This document shows positions 1-6,148 of a stretch of DNA of 7,345 bases, piece by piece. Source of the DNA: Methanocorpusculum sp. (lineage in GTDB: Archaea; Halobacteriota; Methanomicrobia; Methanomicrobiales; Methanocorpusculaceae); NCBI GenBank assembly GCA_029986195.1, contig DALTYF010000042.1, forward strand, positions 1 through 7,345, in the 5' to 3' direction. Position 1 is the first letter of the stretch. Every line of letters starts with the position of its first letter. Under the pieces are notes generated by a model. That model made no database searches. It was not told the origin of the DNA and saw only the letters and a list, made by a program, of their open reading frames with translations. The translations under genes and the position numbers were made by a program.

Positions 1-1
1 A

Positions 2-55
2 AAAGAGATCGGACCAAGCCCTATTGCAGCAGAAAGAAAGAGAAGAGGACTCTAA
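2..55 (+). CDS. 3' end of an upstream gene (partial, unidentified)
   Basis: One frame entering from the left edge stays open for 17 codons and stops with TAA at 53-55, one base before the ATG of fwdD. It reads KEIGPSPIAAERKRRGL. Such tight spacing is what an operon partner would show, and related archaea often place Fwd iron-sulfur subunit genes next to fwdD. However, 17 residues are too few to identify the product, and no cysteine motif is visible. Other frames are also open over this short stretch, so the call rests mainly on the position of the stop just upstream of the fwdD start. Confidence 0.4.
   Translation, partial: KEIGPSPIAAERKRRGL
45..49 (+). promoter_or_regulatory. Ribosome binding site of fwdD
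   Basis: GAGGA, complementary to the 16S rRNA 3' end, lies seven bases before the ATG at 57. It favours this start over an in-frame TTG at 24, which would add 11 charged residues not typical of the family. The site lies inside the last codons of the preceding gene. Confidence 0.6.
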
Positions 56-56
56 G

Positions 57-479
57 ATGAAAACATTACATCTCAATATGGTCACCCAGCGTGCCGTCGA
101 AGAAGGCGAAGCCATGGAAGCTGGGAAAACCACCCAAAAATATTTTGATGTCTGCACCGTTGTGGAGATGAATGCAGATGACATCAGAGAGATGGGCGTA
201 TCCCCGAACACTGTTGTCAAAGTCACCAGTGAATGCGGCGAAGTGTTTGTCAAAGCAATCATTGCACGTCAGACCTGCCCCCGTGGTCTCTGCCACATCC
301 GCCAAGGTGTCTGGGCCAACCAGGTTGTTCCTCCGCGGACGCAGTCCACGGGCGAACCGCAGTACAGCGGCTTCCCGGTTACCATTGAACCCGCTTCGGA
401 TGCAAGAATCGTTCCCGCAGTTGAACTCGTACAGAAAGCCTGTAACAAATGGAACGGCCAGCTTCTGTGGCCAATGTGA
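57..479 (+). CDS. fwdD: Formylmethanofuran dehydrogenase subunit D (molybdopterin-dinucleotide binding)
   Basis: This 140-residue cytoplasmic protein supplies the double-psi beta-barrel domain that completes binding of the Mo/W-bis(pyranopterin) cofactor. In ordinary formate dehydrogenases the same domain is the C-terminus of the catalytic subunit; here it is a separate gene next to fwdB. Family signatures visible are the N-terminal GEAMEAGK segment (about residues 17-24) and a central stretch from about residue 70 with RQTCPRGLCHIRQGVWAN followed by VVPPRTQSTGEPQYSGFPV. This matches the usual family pattern of a GxWAN-like loop followed by a TxGTGxPxFxG-like loop. Length fits FwdD (about 130 residues). 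It is the first complete gene of the operon, ends nine bases before fwdB, and its stop codon overlaps the fwdB ribosome binding site, suggesting coupled translation. The sequence does not settle whether this is the Mo (fmd) or W (fwd) isoenzyme. Confidence 0.93.
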   Translation: MKTLHLNMVTQRAVEEGEAMEAGKTTQKYFDVCTVVEMNADDIREMGVSPNTVVKVTSECGEVFVKAIIARQTCPRGLCHIRQGVWANQVVPPRTQSTGEPQYSGFPVTIEPASDARIVPAVELVQKACNKWNGQLLWPM

Positions 480-482
480 GGT
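478..482 (+). promoter_or_regulatory. Ribosome binding site of fwdB
   Basis: GAGGT overlaps the fwdD stop codon TGA (477-479) and sits six bases before the fwdB ATG at 489. The overlap ties translation of fwdB to termination of fwdD. Confidence 0.65.
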
Positions 483-488
483 TAAAGA

Positions 489-1886
489 ATGCCAGAAGTA
501 ATTAAAAACGTTGCATGCCCGTACTGCGGTGCCTGTTGTGATGATCTGGAAGTTACCGTGGAAAACGGCAAAATTCTTGAGGTCAAAAACGCCTGCATCA
601 TCGGAACGGAAATCTATCACCATGCATCCCGTGAAGGACGTGTCGGCAGCCCGCGTATGCGCCAGCCGGACGGAACCTACAAAGATATCACCTATGATGA
701 GGCGATCGACTACACCGCCCGGATGCTGATCAAGGCCAAGAAACCGCTGATCTACGGATTCGGCTCTACCAACTGCGAAGGTCAGGCAGCCGCCGGACGT
801 GTCGCCGAGGAAGCCGGAGCTGTTCTCGATAACTGTGCATCCATCTGCCATGGTTCCTCTTTCCTTGCCATCTTCGATACCGGATACCCGTCCTGTACTC
901 TTGGAGAGGTCAAAAACCGTGCAGACGTCGTCATCTACTGGGGATCCAACCCGGCACACGCCCATCCGCGGCACATGTCCCGCTACGGTGTGTTCCCGAG
1001 AGGATTCTTCACCAACAAGGGTCACCGTGGCAGAAAAGTCATCTGTGTTGACCCGAGATACACCGATACCGCACGCTGTGCCGACTACTTCCTGCAGGTA
1101 AAACAGGGTCACGACTACGACCTGTTTGATGCATTCCGTATGGTCATGCACGGCTACGCAGACGATGTTCCGGACCTCGTTGCCGGTGTCCCCAAGGAAA
1201 AGATCCTGGAAGTCTGCGACGTCATCAAGAAAGGACGGTATGTGCACATCTTTTTTGGCATGGGTCTGTGCCACTCCGACGGCCGTAACCACAACATTGA
1301 CATCGCCATTAATCTGGTTCGTGACATCAACGAAGTTACCAAGTGTACGATCATGGCAATGCGCGGACACTACAACATTGCAGGTCCCGGTGTCGTCTGG
1401 TCCTGGCAGTTCGGTTTCCCGTACTGCATTGACCTGTCGAAAGGCTCGCACGCCCACATGAACCCCGGAGAAACCTCCTCGGTGGATCTTGCAAACCGTG
1501 GCGAAGTCGATGCATTCATCAACATCGGAACCGACGCAGGAGCACACTTCCCGATTCGTGCCTTCGAAAAACTCGGTTCCCACATACCGATGGTCACCAT
1601 TGACCCGAGCGTCAACATGGCAGCAACCGTCTCCGACGTGCACATCCCGGTCGCAATCGTTGGTGTTGAGACAGGTGGTATCTGCTACCGCATGGACAAT
1701 GTGCCAATCCAGTACCGTGCAGTCGTCCCGCCGTACAACGGCATTCTGACCGATGAGGAGCTGTTCAACAAAATCCTGAACCGGATGCTTGAGCTGAAGG
1801 CCGAGGGTGTTGAGTGCGACGGTAAATGGGAGTATGCAAAGCCGATTCCCTCCTTAATCCCGGTAAAACTTGAACCGGAGGTATAA
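489..1886 (+). CDS. fwdB: Formylmethanofuran dehydrogenase subunit B (Mo/W catalytic subunit)
   Basis: This 465-residue cytoplasmic subunit reduces CO2 to formate at a Mo or W bis(pyranopterin) centre; the formate is then passed to FwdA. The N-terminus carries a [4Fe-4S] binding set of the CX2CX3C type (C10, C13, C17) with C36 as the likely fourth ligand. The predicted metal ligand is C120 in the motif ASICHGSS, directly followed by H121, matching the Cys-His pair known from the structurally characterised enzyme (Cys118/His119 in Methanothermobacter wolfeii). R292 in MRGHYN is a candidate for the conserved active-site arginine, by offset only. The ligand codon is TGC, so this is the cysteine and not the selenocysteine form. 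Further pterin-binding segments are YWGSNPAHAHPRH (about 150-162) and INIGTDAGAHFP (about 344-355). The start is set by the GAGGT site; the gene ends four bases before fwdA. Length is slightly above the usual 430 or so. Confidence 0.97.
   Translation: MPEVIKNVACPYCGACCDDLEVTVENGKILEVKNACIIGTEIYHHASREGRVGSPRMRQPDGTYKDITYDEAIDYTARMLIKAKKPLIYGFGSTNCEGQAAAGRVAEEAGAVLDNCASICHGSSFLAIFDTGYPSCTLGEVKNRADVVIYWGSNPAHAHPRHMSRYGVFPRGFFTNKGHRGRKVICVDPRYTDTARCADYFLQVKQGHDYDLFDAFRMVMHGYADDVPDLVAGVPKEKILEVCDVIKKGRYVHIFFGMGLCHSDGRNHNIDIAINLVRDINEVTKCTIMAMRGHYNIAGPGVVWSWQFGFPYCIDLSKGSHAHMNPGETSSVDLANRGEVDAFINIGTDAGAHFPIRAFEKLGSHIPMVTIDPSVNMAATVSDVHIPVAIVGVETGGICYRMDNVPIQYRAVVPPYNGILTDEELFNKILNRMLELKAEGVECDGKWEYAKPIPSLIPVKLEPEV
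1877..1882 (+). promoter_or_regulatory. Ribosome binding site of fwdA, decides its start
   Basis: A full GGAGGT lies within the last codons of fwdB, eight bases before the ATG at 1891. It supports that ATG over an in-frame TTG at 1870, which lies upstream of the site and would prepend seven residues overlapping fwdB. Confidence 0.75.
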
Positions 1887-1890
1887 GTCC

Positions 1891-3612
1891 ATGACCGAAT
1901 ATATCATCAAAAACGGATGTGTTGTTGATCCTACCCAGAGCATCAATGCACAGAAGATGGATATCTGCATCAAAGACGGCAAGTTTGTTGACAAAGTCAG
2001 CAGCGCCGCAAAGATCATTGATGCATCCGGCAAGCTGGTAATGGCCGCCGGTGTGGATATCCACTCCCACGTTGCCGGTCCGAAAGTCGACATGGGACGC
2101 CTGTTCCGTCCGGAAGACAAACTGTTCCGCTCCCCGATGCGTGGCAAGAACACCAGAATGGAGATGGGTTTTTCTGTTCCGAGCACCACCAAGACCGGCT
2201 ACGACTACGCCCGTCTCGGATTCGCCTTCGCCATGGAAGCTGCAATGCCGCCGCTTGAGGCAGCCCACGTGCATGAAGAGATCCGCGACACGCCGATCAT
2301 TGATGAAGGAGCCATGCCGGTTCTGGCAAACAACTGGTTCCTTCTGGAGTACTTCAAGAACGGCGAGATTGAGAACGCCGGTGCCTACGCATCCTGGATC
2401 CTGAACGCCACCCGCGGATTTGGTCTGAAGTGTGTGAATCCCGGAGGAACCGAAGCATGGGGATGGGGTCTGAACTGTATCACCATTCACGACAAGGTTC
2501 CGTACTTTGACATCACTCCGGCTGAGATTGTCACCGGCCTGATGGCAACGAACGAGTACCTCCGTCTGCCGCACTCCGTCCACGTGCACGCAAACAACCT
2601 CGGCAACCCGGGCAACTACGAAACCACCCTGGACACCCTGAAGCTCGTTGAAGGCTTCTCCCCGAACAACGACTTCGGTCGTGAACAGGTCATGCACCAC
2701 ACGCACATCCAGTTCCACTGCTACGGTGGCGACTCCTTCAAGTCCGACTCGTTTGAGTCCAAGTCCAAGGAAGTCATGGACTATGTCAACAGTCAGAAGA
2801 AACTGACCGTTGATGTCGGTCAGGTTACGCTTGATGAAACCACGACGATGACCGCTGACGGTCCGTTTGAGTATCACTTAACCCACATGAACCACCTGAA
2901 ATGGTCCAACGTGGACGTGGAACTGGAAACCGCTGCCGGGATTGTTCCGTTCGTGTACGACCCGAAGACCTTCATCGCCGGTGCCCAGTGGGCAATCGGT
3001 CTGGAAATTGCGCTCTTTGCCAAGGACAAGGATCGCTGCTACATCACGACCGACCACCCAAATGCGGGTCCGTTCTGGAGATATCCGAGAATCTACAAGT
3101 GGCTACTTTCCGCAAAGGCACGGAACGATGTCATTGAGAACCAGCTGAAGTACGGCAACAAGGTTATTGACAGAACCTACATCGGCGAACTTGCCGACAA
3201 GGAACTTACGCTCTATGAGCTTGCCCAGATGACCCGTTCCGGTGTTGCAAAGGCACTCGGTCTGAAGGACATGTACGGCAGCTTAAAGACCGGTCATGCC
3301 GCAAACGTTGCTGTCTACGACATCGATCCGGAGAACCTGCCGAGCGATCCCGAACAGTACGAGAAAGCATTCGGTAGCAGCTTTGCCTTCTTCAAGGATG
3401 GTATCCTTGCAGTTGAGAACCACGACATTGTCAACTACAGCATGCCGAAGAAGACGGTCTGGGTCAACTCGATTGTGCCGGAGAACAAGCAGGTCGAGCG
3501 TGATATCCGCGACAAGTTCCTGCACTCCTACACTGTTCAGCTGGACAACTATGCCGTGTTCGACGAGCACGTGCACAACCCGTATGCAATCAAGGTGGAC
3601 ATCACCCAGTAA
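1891..3612 (+). CDS. fwdA: Formylmethanofuran dehydrogenase subunit A (zinc amidohydrolase-like)
   Basis: This 573-residue subunit, close to the family's usual 570, condenses formate made by FwdB with methanofuran to give formylmethanofuran. It belongs to the amidohydrolase (dihydroorotase/urease-type) superfamily with a binuclear zinc site. Visible landmarks, numbered from the ATG at 1891: the HxH metal motif at H58 and H60 (DIHSHVAGPKV); K180 in GLKCVNPGG, at the position of the carboxylated lysine (K178 in M. wolfeii); a histidine-rich stretch with H228, H231 and H233 (LPHSVHVHANN) and H271 in HHTHIQFH as further metal-ligand candidates; and D388 in TTDHPNAG, matching the catalytic aspartate (D385). 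The C-terminal third forms the second beta domain of the superfamily (GHAANVAVYDIDPEN). No signal peptide or membrane segment is seen. It follows fwdB by four bases and precedes fwdC by twelve, consistent with one transcript. Codon use avoids CGG for arginine, as in highly expressed genes. Confidence 0.97.
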   Translation: MTEYIIKNGCVVDPTQSINAQKMDICIKDGKFVDKVSSAAKIIDASGKLVMAAGVDIHSHVAGPKVDMGRLFRPEDKLFRSPMRGKNTRMEMGFSVPSTTKTGYDYARLGFAFAMEAAMPPLEAAHVHEEIRDTPIIDEGAMPVLANNWFLLEYFKNGEIENAGAYASWILNATRGFGLKCVNPGGTEAWGWGLNCITIHDKVPYFDITPAEIVTGLMATNEYLRLPHSVHVHANNLGNPGNYETTLDTLKLVEGFSPNNDFGREQVMHHTHIQFHCYGGDSFKSDSFESKSKEVMDYVNSQKKLTVDVGQVTLDETTTMTADGPFEYHLTHMNHLKWSNVDVELETAAGIVPFVYDPKTFIAGAQWAIGLEIALFAKDKDRCYITTDHPNAGPFWRYPRIYKWLLSAKARNDVIENQLKYGNKVIDRTYIGELADKELTLYELAQMTRSGVAKALGLKDMYGSLKTGHAANVAVYDIDPENLPSDPEQYEKAFGSSFAFFKDGILAVENHDIVNYSMPKKTVWVNSIVPENKQVERDIRDKFLHSYTVQLDNYAVFDEHVHNPYAIKVDITQ

Positions 3613-3624
3613 GGTGGAGACAAG

Positions 3625-4425
3625 ATGAATACAGTAACTGTAACACTGACAAAACAGCCGGAGTTGTACTTTGAGGCGGATCTTATTACGCCGGATCAGT
3701 TTGCCGGAAAATCTGTTGAAGAGATCGGCGCAATCGAGATCTCTGAAGGTAAGATCACGTATCCCCTTTCGGCCTATGCCACTATTGAGGGTGCTGCCGG
3801 TGCAACTGCAGCCGAGACCAGGATCGTCTTAAACGGTGACTGGACCCGCGTGAAGCGTATCGGTCAGCAGATGACCGCAGGCGAGATTGTGATCAACAGC
3901 AGCACCGATATGTACACCGGCGGCTGGATGAAGGGCGGGAAAATCACCGTGAACGGCAACGTTGACTCCTTCACCGGTATTGCCATGGCGGGCGGCGAGC
4001 TGACCGTGAACGGCAATGCCCAGAACCATGTCGGTTCCGCATACCGCGGTGACTGGCGCGGTATGACCGGCGGTGTTCTTCGCGTGAAGGGCACGGCAGG
4101 CAATGATATCGGTACCTTCATGCGCGGCGGAACGATCATCATCGAGGGCGATGCATTTATCCATGTGCTGACCCACGGTGAGGGCGGAACGATCATCCTG
4201 AAAGGAAACGTTGAGGGCCGTGTCGGCGGTCAGGCCGTGAAGGGCGACGTGTACGTCTACGGTACGATCGAGAACCCGATGCCCGGCTACAAGTATGTTG
4301 ACGATGTAGAGACCGAGGTTGACGGCGAAAAGGCTGTCTTTGCCCACTATATCGGTGACCTTGGTGAGCGCCACCCGACCTCGAAGGGTCAGACGGTTTT
4401 CGCCAACCTCTACCTGAAGAAATAA
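3625..4425 (+). CDS. fwdC: Formylmethanofuran dehydrogenase subunit C (beta-helix scaffold)
   Basis: This 266-residue subunit holds FwdA and FwdB together and is homologous to the GXGXG beta-helix domain at the C-terminus of glutamate synthase. From about residue 66 to 213 it shows successive glycine-rich turns spaced about 19-25 residues apart, for example GGWMKGGKITVNGN, GIAMAGGELTVNGN, GTFMRGGTIIIEGD and THGEGGTIILKGN, each ending a helix rung in a Val/Ile-x-Gly pattern. It contains no cysteine, as expected of a structural subunit. The C-terminal part (about 220-266), with YKYVDDVETEVDG and FANLYLKK, caps the helix. GGTGGAG at 3613-3619 is the ribosome binding site, five bases before the ATG. 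Length agrees with the family. It is the last recognised fwd gene of the operon and is followed by a T-run. Confidence 0.96.
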   Translation: MNTVTVTLTKQPELYFEADLITPDQFAGKSVEEIGAIEISEGKITYPLSAYATIEGAAGATAAETRIVLNGDWTRVKRIGQQMTAGEIVINSSTDMYTGGWMKGGKITVNGNVDSFTGIAMAGGELTVNGNAQNHVGSAYRGDWRGMTGGVLRVKGTAGNDIGTFMRGGTIIIEGDAFIHVLTHGEGGTIILKGNVEGRVGGQAVKGDVYVYGTIENPMPGYKYVDDVETEVDGEKAVFAHYIGDLGERHPTSKGQTVFANLYLKK

Positions 4426-4442
4426 ATCCCTTCAGATCAACA

Positions 4443-4448
4443 TTTTTT
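4443..4448 (+). terminator. T-run after fwdC (weak terminator)
   Basis: Six consecutive T lie 18 bases after the fwdC stop in a 34-base AT-rich gap. Archaeal RNA polymerase can terminate at such runs without a hairpin. The run is short and the next gene starts 12 bases later with no room for its own promoter, so partial read-through is more likely than a full stop. Confidence 0.35.
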
Positions 4449-4459
4449 GAGAGATTTCT

Positions 4460-5017
4460 ATGATAAATAATGAAAAACCGGTTTTCTTTAGTACTCATCT
4501 GCATGATGATCTTGAGCATGCGTTTGAGGATCTGAGACGGATTCACGGAGAAATCACCGGAGTTATCCGCAGTATGGAGGATGCAGCTGCGCACTGTTCT
4601 GATTCTGAACGGGAAAAAGAGCTGCGGTTCTATGCGGATGCGGTTCTGGGTCCTGCAGATGATCTGGAGAAGTGGGCTACCACTTATGAGGATGCGGTAA
4701 ATGCGCAGCTGGAAGGAAATCATCTGGTGTATGAGCGGGACACGTATCAGACGCTGGTCCGGATTTTACAGTGGGACGGGGTGGATGTCCGTCAGCTTGC
4801 CCGCTGGATTCGGGAAATGAAGGAACTTACTTCGCATATCGGTCTGGATGTGCCCTATCTTCTGCATGTAAAGCAGATTCCGACAGAACCGATCCCGGAG
4901 GACGTGGCGAAGTATCCGGTGTTTGTTATGGACAAGCAGGGCTACTGTCTCTGCGGGATGGATCTGGCCGAGGTTCGTTACATTGATGAGGTGCGCGAAC
5001 TGATGGAAGAAAAATAA
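4460..5017 (+). CDS. Uncharacterised acidic protein downstream of fwdC
   Basis: I do not recognise this 185-residue family. It is soluble-looking, acidic and mostly helical: about residues 12-45 (HLHDDLEHAFEDLRRIHGE), 48-90 and 110-127 have amphipathic heptad-like patterns rich in Glu, Asp and Arg. The C-terminal part (about 150-185) looks like a small alpha/beta unit with two closely spaced cysteines (C163 and C165 in GYCLCGMD), plus one at C46. No signal peptide or membrane segment is seen. The ATG at 4460 is preceded by only a weak GAGAG. It lies on the fwd strand 34 bases after fwdC, with no room for a separate promoter, so co-transcription at reduced level is plausible. Arginine is mostly CGG, whereas fwdA uses mainly CGT and CGC, indicating lower expression or different history. 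Function cannot be assigned; a role linked to the Fwd complex is only a neighbourhood guess. Confidence 0.8.
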   Translation: MINNEKPVFFSTHLHDDLEHAFEDLRRIHGEITGVIRSMEDAAAHCSDSEREKELRFYADAVLGPADDLEKWATTYEDAVNAQLEGNHLVYERDTYQTLVRILQWDGVDVRQLARWIREMKELTSHIGLDVPYLLHVKQIPTEPIPEDVAKYPVFVMDKQGYCLCGMDLAEVRYIDEVRELMEEK

Positions 5018-5043
5018 TTTTTGGTCTTTTCTTTTTTCAAAAA
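5018..5043. terminator. Bidirectional T/A-rich terminator between convergent genes
   Basis: Immediately after the TAA at 5015-5017 come T5, T4 and T6 tracts (5018-5022, 5027-5030, 5032-5037), a typical hairpin-free archaeal terminator for the plus-strand operon. A5 at 5039-5043 gives a T-run on the opposite strand, so the same spot could also end transcripts of the minus-strand gene that stops at 5080. T6-C-A5 forms a small inverted repeat. Confidence 0.6.
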
Positions 5044-5079
5044 CGTGTGCTGTTCGGGTGGCAGCTTGGGGCTTGCAAC

Positions 5080-6039
5080 TCAGCGCCGAAGGCGCATCTG
5101 TGTACATCTGTGGCGACTTCTCTCATCCTGCCCTTTCCCCGTGCAGATCGCAAACCTTTTTTTTAAGAACGATTGTTTCCGCGGGAATTTTTTCCGCAGA
5201 TGTGTTTTGAACTCTTCCATATCAAGATCTGATCCGATCTGCTGGATGATGGGTCGGTCAAATCTCGCGTACCGGTAGATCCAGTCGACGATCAGATCAA
5301 TGACCTGCAGGGCGGACTCCTCGGTGTTCACGGTTATCAGATGCGCACCGACTTTGGGATGACGTCCGCGTCTGCCGCCGAAAGTGATACGATAGGAGAC
5401 CGGTTTTGATTCGAGAATTCCATAGATGCAGGAGCGGACACAGGTTCCACAGTCCACACACCTGCCGTCATCCATGATGATTTTTCCTTCCCGGACACTG
5501 AGTGCGTCTTCCTGACAGTACTGAACACAGGTCCCGCAGCCGGTACAGTAGCCGGGCTGGCGGACGGGTGTACAGATTCCGGTGATCCCGATCTCATTGA
5601 GCGTTTCACTGGTACAGGCGTTGGGACATGCAGAGATGGCGATACGGACTTTCCCGGGCATGTCCTTACCGAAGTATTTGGCATCGATCTTCTTTGCCAT
5701 GCCGACTGCATCAATATTGGCGAATTTGCACCGTTCCGTACCGGGGCATGCGGTGATGTTGACGATTTCTCCGCGTTCGGCACCGACGTTGTTTCCTGTG
5801 GCGATAAGATCTTCATAAAAGGAGGGAAGCCGATCTGCGGGAATGTGCGGAATTTCAAGCGTCTGCCGGGTGGTGAGGTGAAGTTCGTTTGTTCCGTATT
5901 TTTTGGCGAGCTCTGCTGCGACGATAATCTGATCGGCGGTTGCGATTCCGGCAGGCATCCGCAGCCGGACGGTACAGTGTTCTCCGTCCGCCTCGGTTAT
6001 TACTCCGCCCATTTCGTATATTTTGGAGTCTGATTTCAT
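5080..6039 (-). CDS. Small dissimilatory sulfite reductase-like protein (Dsr-LP), siroheme/ferredoxin
   Basis: This 319-residue cytoplasmic redox protein belongs to the nitrite/sulfite reductase family. Residues about 1-95 form the N-terminal ferredoxin-like domain with HLTTRQT, a conserved siroheme-pocket segment. The siroheme-coupled [4Fe-4S] ligands are C98-x5-C104 (CPGTERC) and C138-x3-C142 (CPNAC). An inserted bacterial-type ferredoxin gives two more clusters: C165, C168, C171, C175 and C194, C197, C200, C204. GGRRGRHPK (221-229) follows, then the C-terminal helix. Such short proteins are known in methanogens as Dsr-LPs and resemble the reductase half of Fsr; the physiological substrate (sulfite, nitrite or other) is not established. 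The ATG at 6039 is chosen because it aligns with the start of the neighbouring paralog. The upstream ATG at 6195 would overlap that paralog's end, and the ATG at 6012 is a weaker alternative. The last 35 or so residues are basic and unlike the paralog (see the repeat at 5083-5113). Confidence 0.88.
   Translation of the reverse strand: MKSDSKIYEMGGVITEADGEHCTVRLRMPAGIATADQIIVAAELAKKYGTNELHLTTRQTLEIPHIPADRLPSFYEDLIATGNNVGAERGEIVNITACPGTERCKFANIDAVGMAKKIDAKYFGKDMPGKVRIAISACPNACTSETLNEIGITGICTPVRQPGYCTGCGTCVQYCQEDALSVREGKIIMDDGRCVDCGTCVRSCIYGILESKPVSYRITFGGRRGRHPKVGAHLITVNTEESALQVIDLIVDWIYRYARFDRPIIQQIGSDLDMEEFKTHLRKKFPRKQSFLKKRFAICTGKGQDERSRHRCTQMRLRR
5083..5113. repeat. GC hairpin plus CATCTGTG direct repeat at the 3' end of the Dsr-LP gene
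   Basis: GCGCC (5083-5087) and GGCGC (5091-5095) form a perfect five-pair hairpin with a GAA loop, directly beside the stop codon of the minus-strand gene. It is followed by CATCTGTG twice, at 5095-5102 and 5105-5112, with a ten-base period. I recall CACAGATG-type repeats as common intergenic sequence in many prokaryotic genomes. Here the element is translated as the last residues of the Dsr-LP tail, which suggests the reading frame has run into formerly non-coding DNA. Confidence 0.45.
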
Positions 6040-6090
6040 ATATTTATATTTGTATGCTGTCTTTATTAAGATGATTCTGCATTGACAGGT

Positions 6091-6104
6091 GTTTATTAAA
6101 TAAT
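6091..6104 (-). promoter_or_regulatory. TATA-like promoter element of the 5080-6039 gene
   Basis: On the minus strand the segment reads TTATTTAATAAAC, an AT-only core resembling an archaeal TATA box. A start about 25 bases downstream, near 6072, would leave a leader of roughly 33 bases before the ATG at 6039. A second AT-rich stretch, AAATATAAATAT at about 6040-6051, touches the ATG and could instead serve a start at 6012. No clear Shine-Dalgarno sequence precedes either ATG. Confidence 0.4.
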
Positions 6105-6135
6105 TGTCGGCGTTCTGGAAACATCTCCGGCTCAG

Positions 6136-6141
6136 AAAAAA
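6136..6141 (-). terminator. T-run ending the upstream Dsr-LP gene
   Basis: On the minus strand six T follow the TAA at 6151-6149 after seven bases, within TTCTTTTTTCTG. With the TATA-like element just downstream, this suggests that the two tandem Dsr-LP genes are at least partly separate transcription units and not a simple operon. Confidence 0.45.
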
Positions 6142-6148
6142 GAATGGA

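Noticed and set aside
66..1643. 525-codon open frame on the minus strand opposite fwdD and fwdB
   Set aside because: It is antisense to two clearly conserved enzymes, has no recognisable domain, and arises because the favoured codons of the highly expressed fwd genes rarely create stops on the opposite strand.
1765..2877. 370-codon open frame on the minus strand opposite fwdA
   Set aside because: Same antisense artefact; no ribosome binding site or family signature, and it overlaps the end of fwdB as well.
3960..4220. Near-repeated DNA segments in fwdC (GGCGG, AACGGCAA, GGCGGAACGATCATC)
   Set aside because: They encode successive rungs of the protein beta-helix and are explained by the protein fold, not by a DNA repeat element.
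3829..4374. 181-codon minus-strand frame within fwdC
   Set aside because: It mirrors the glycine-rich repeats of the FwdC beta-helix and has no independent support.
4193..4723. 176-codon minus-strand frame across the fwdC end and the unknown gene
   Set aside because: It overlaps two better supported plus-strand genes, and its composition is Arg/Ser-rich low complexity, typical of a shadow frame.
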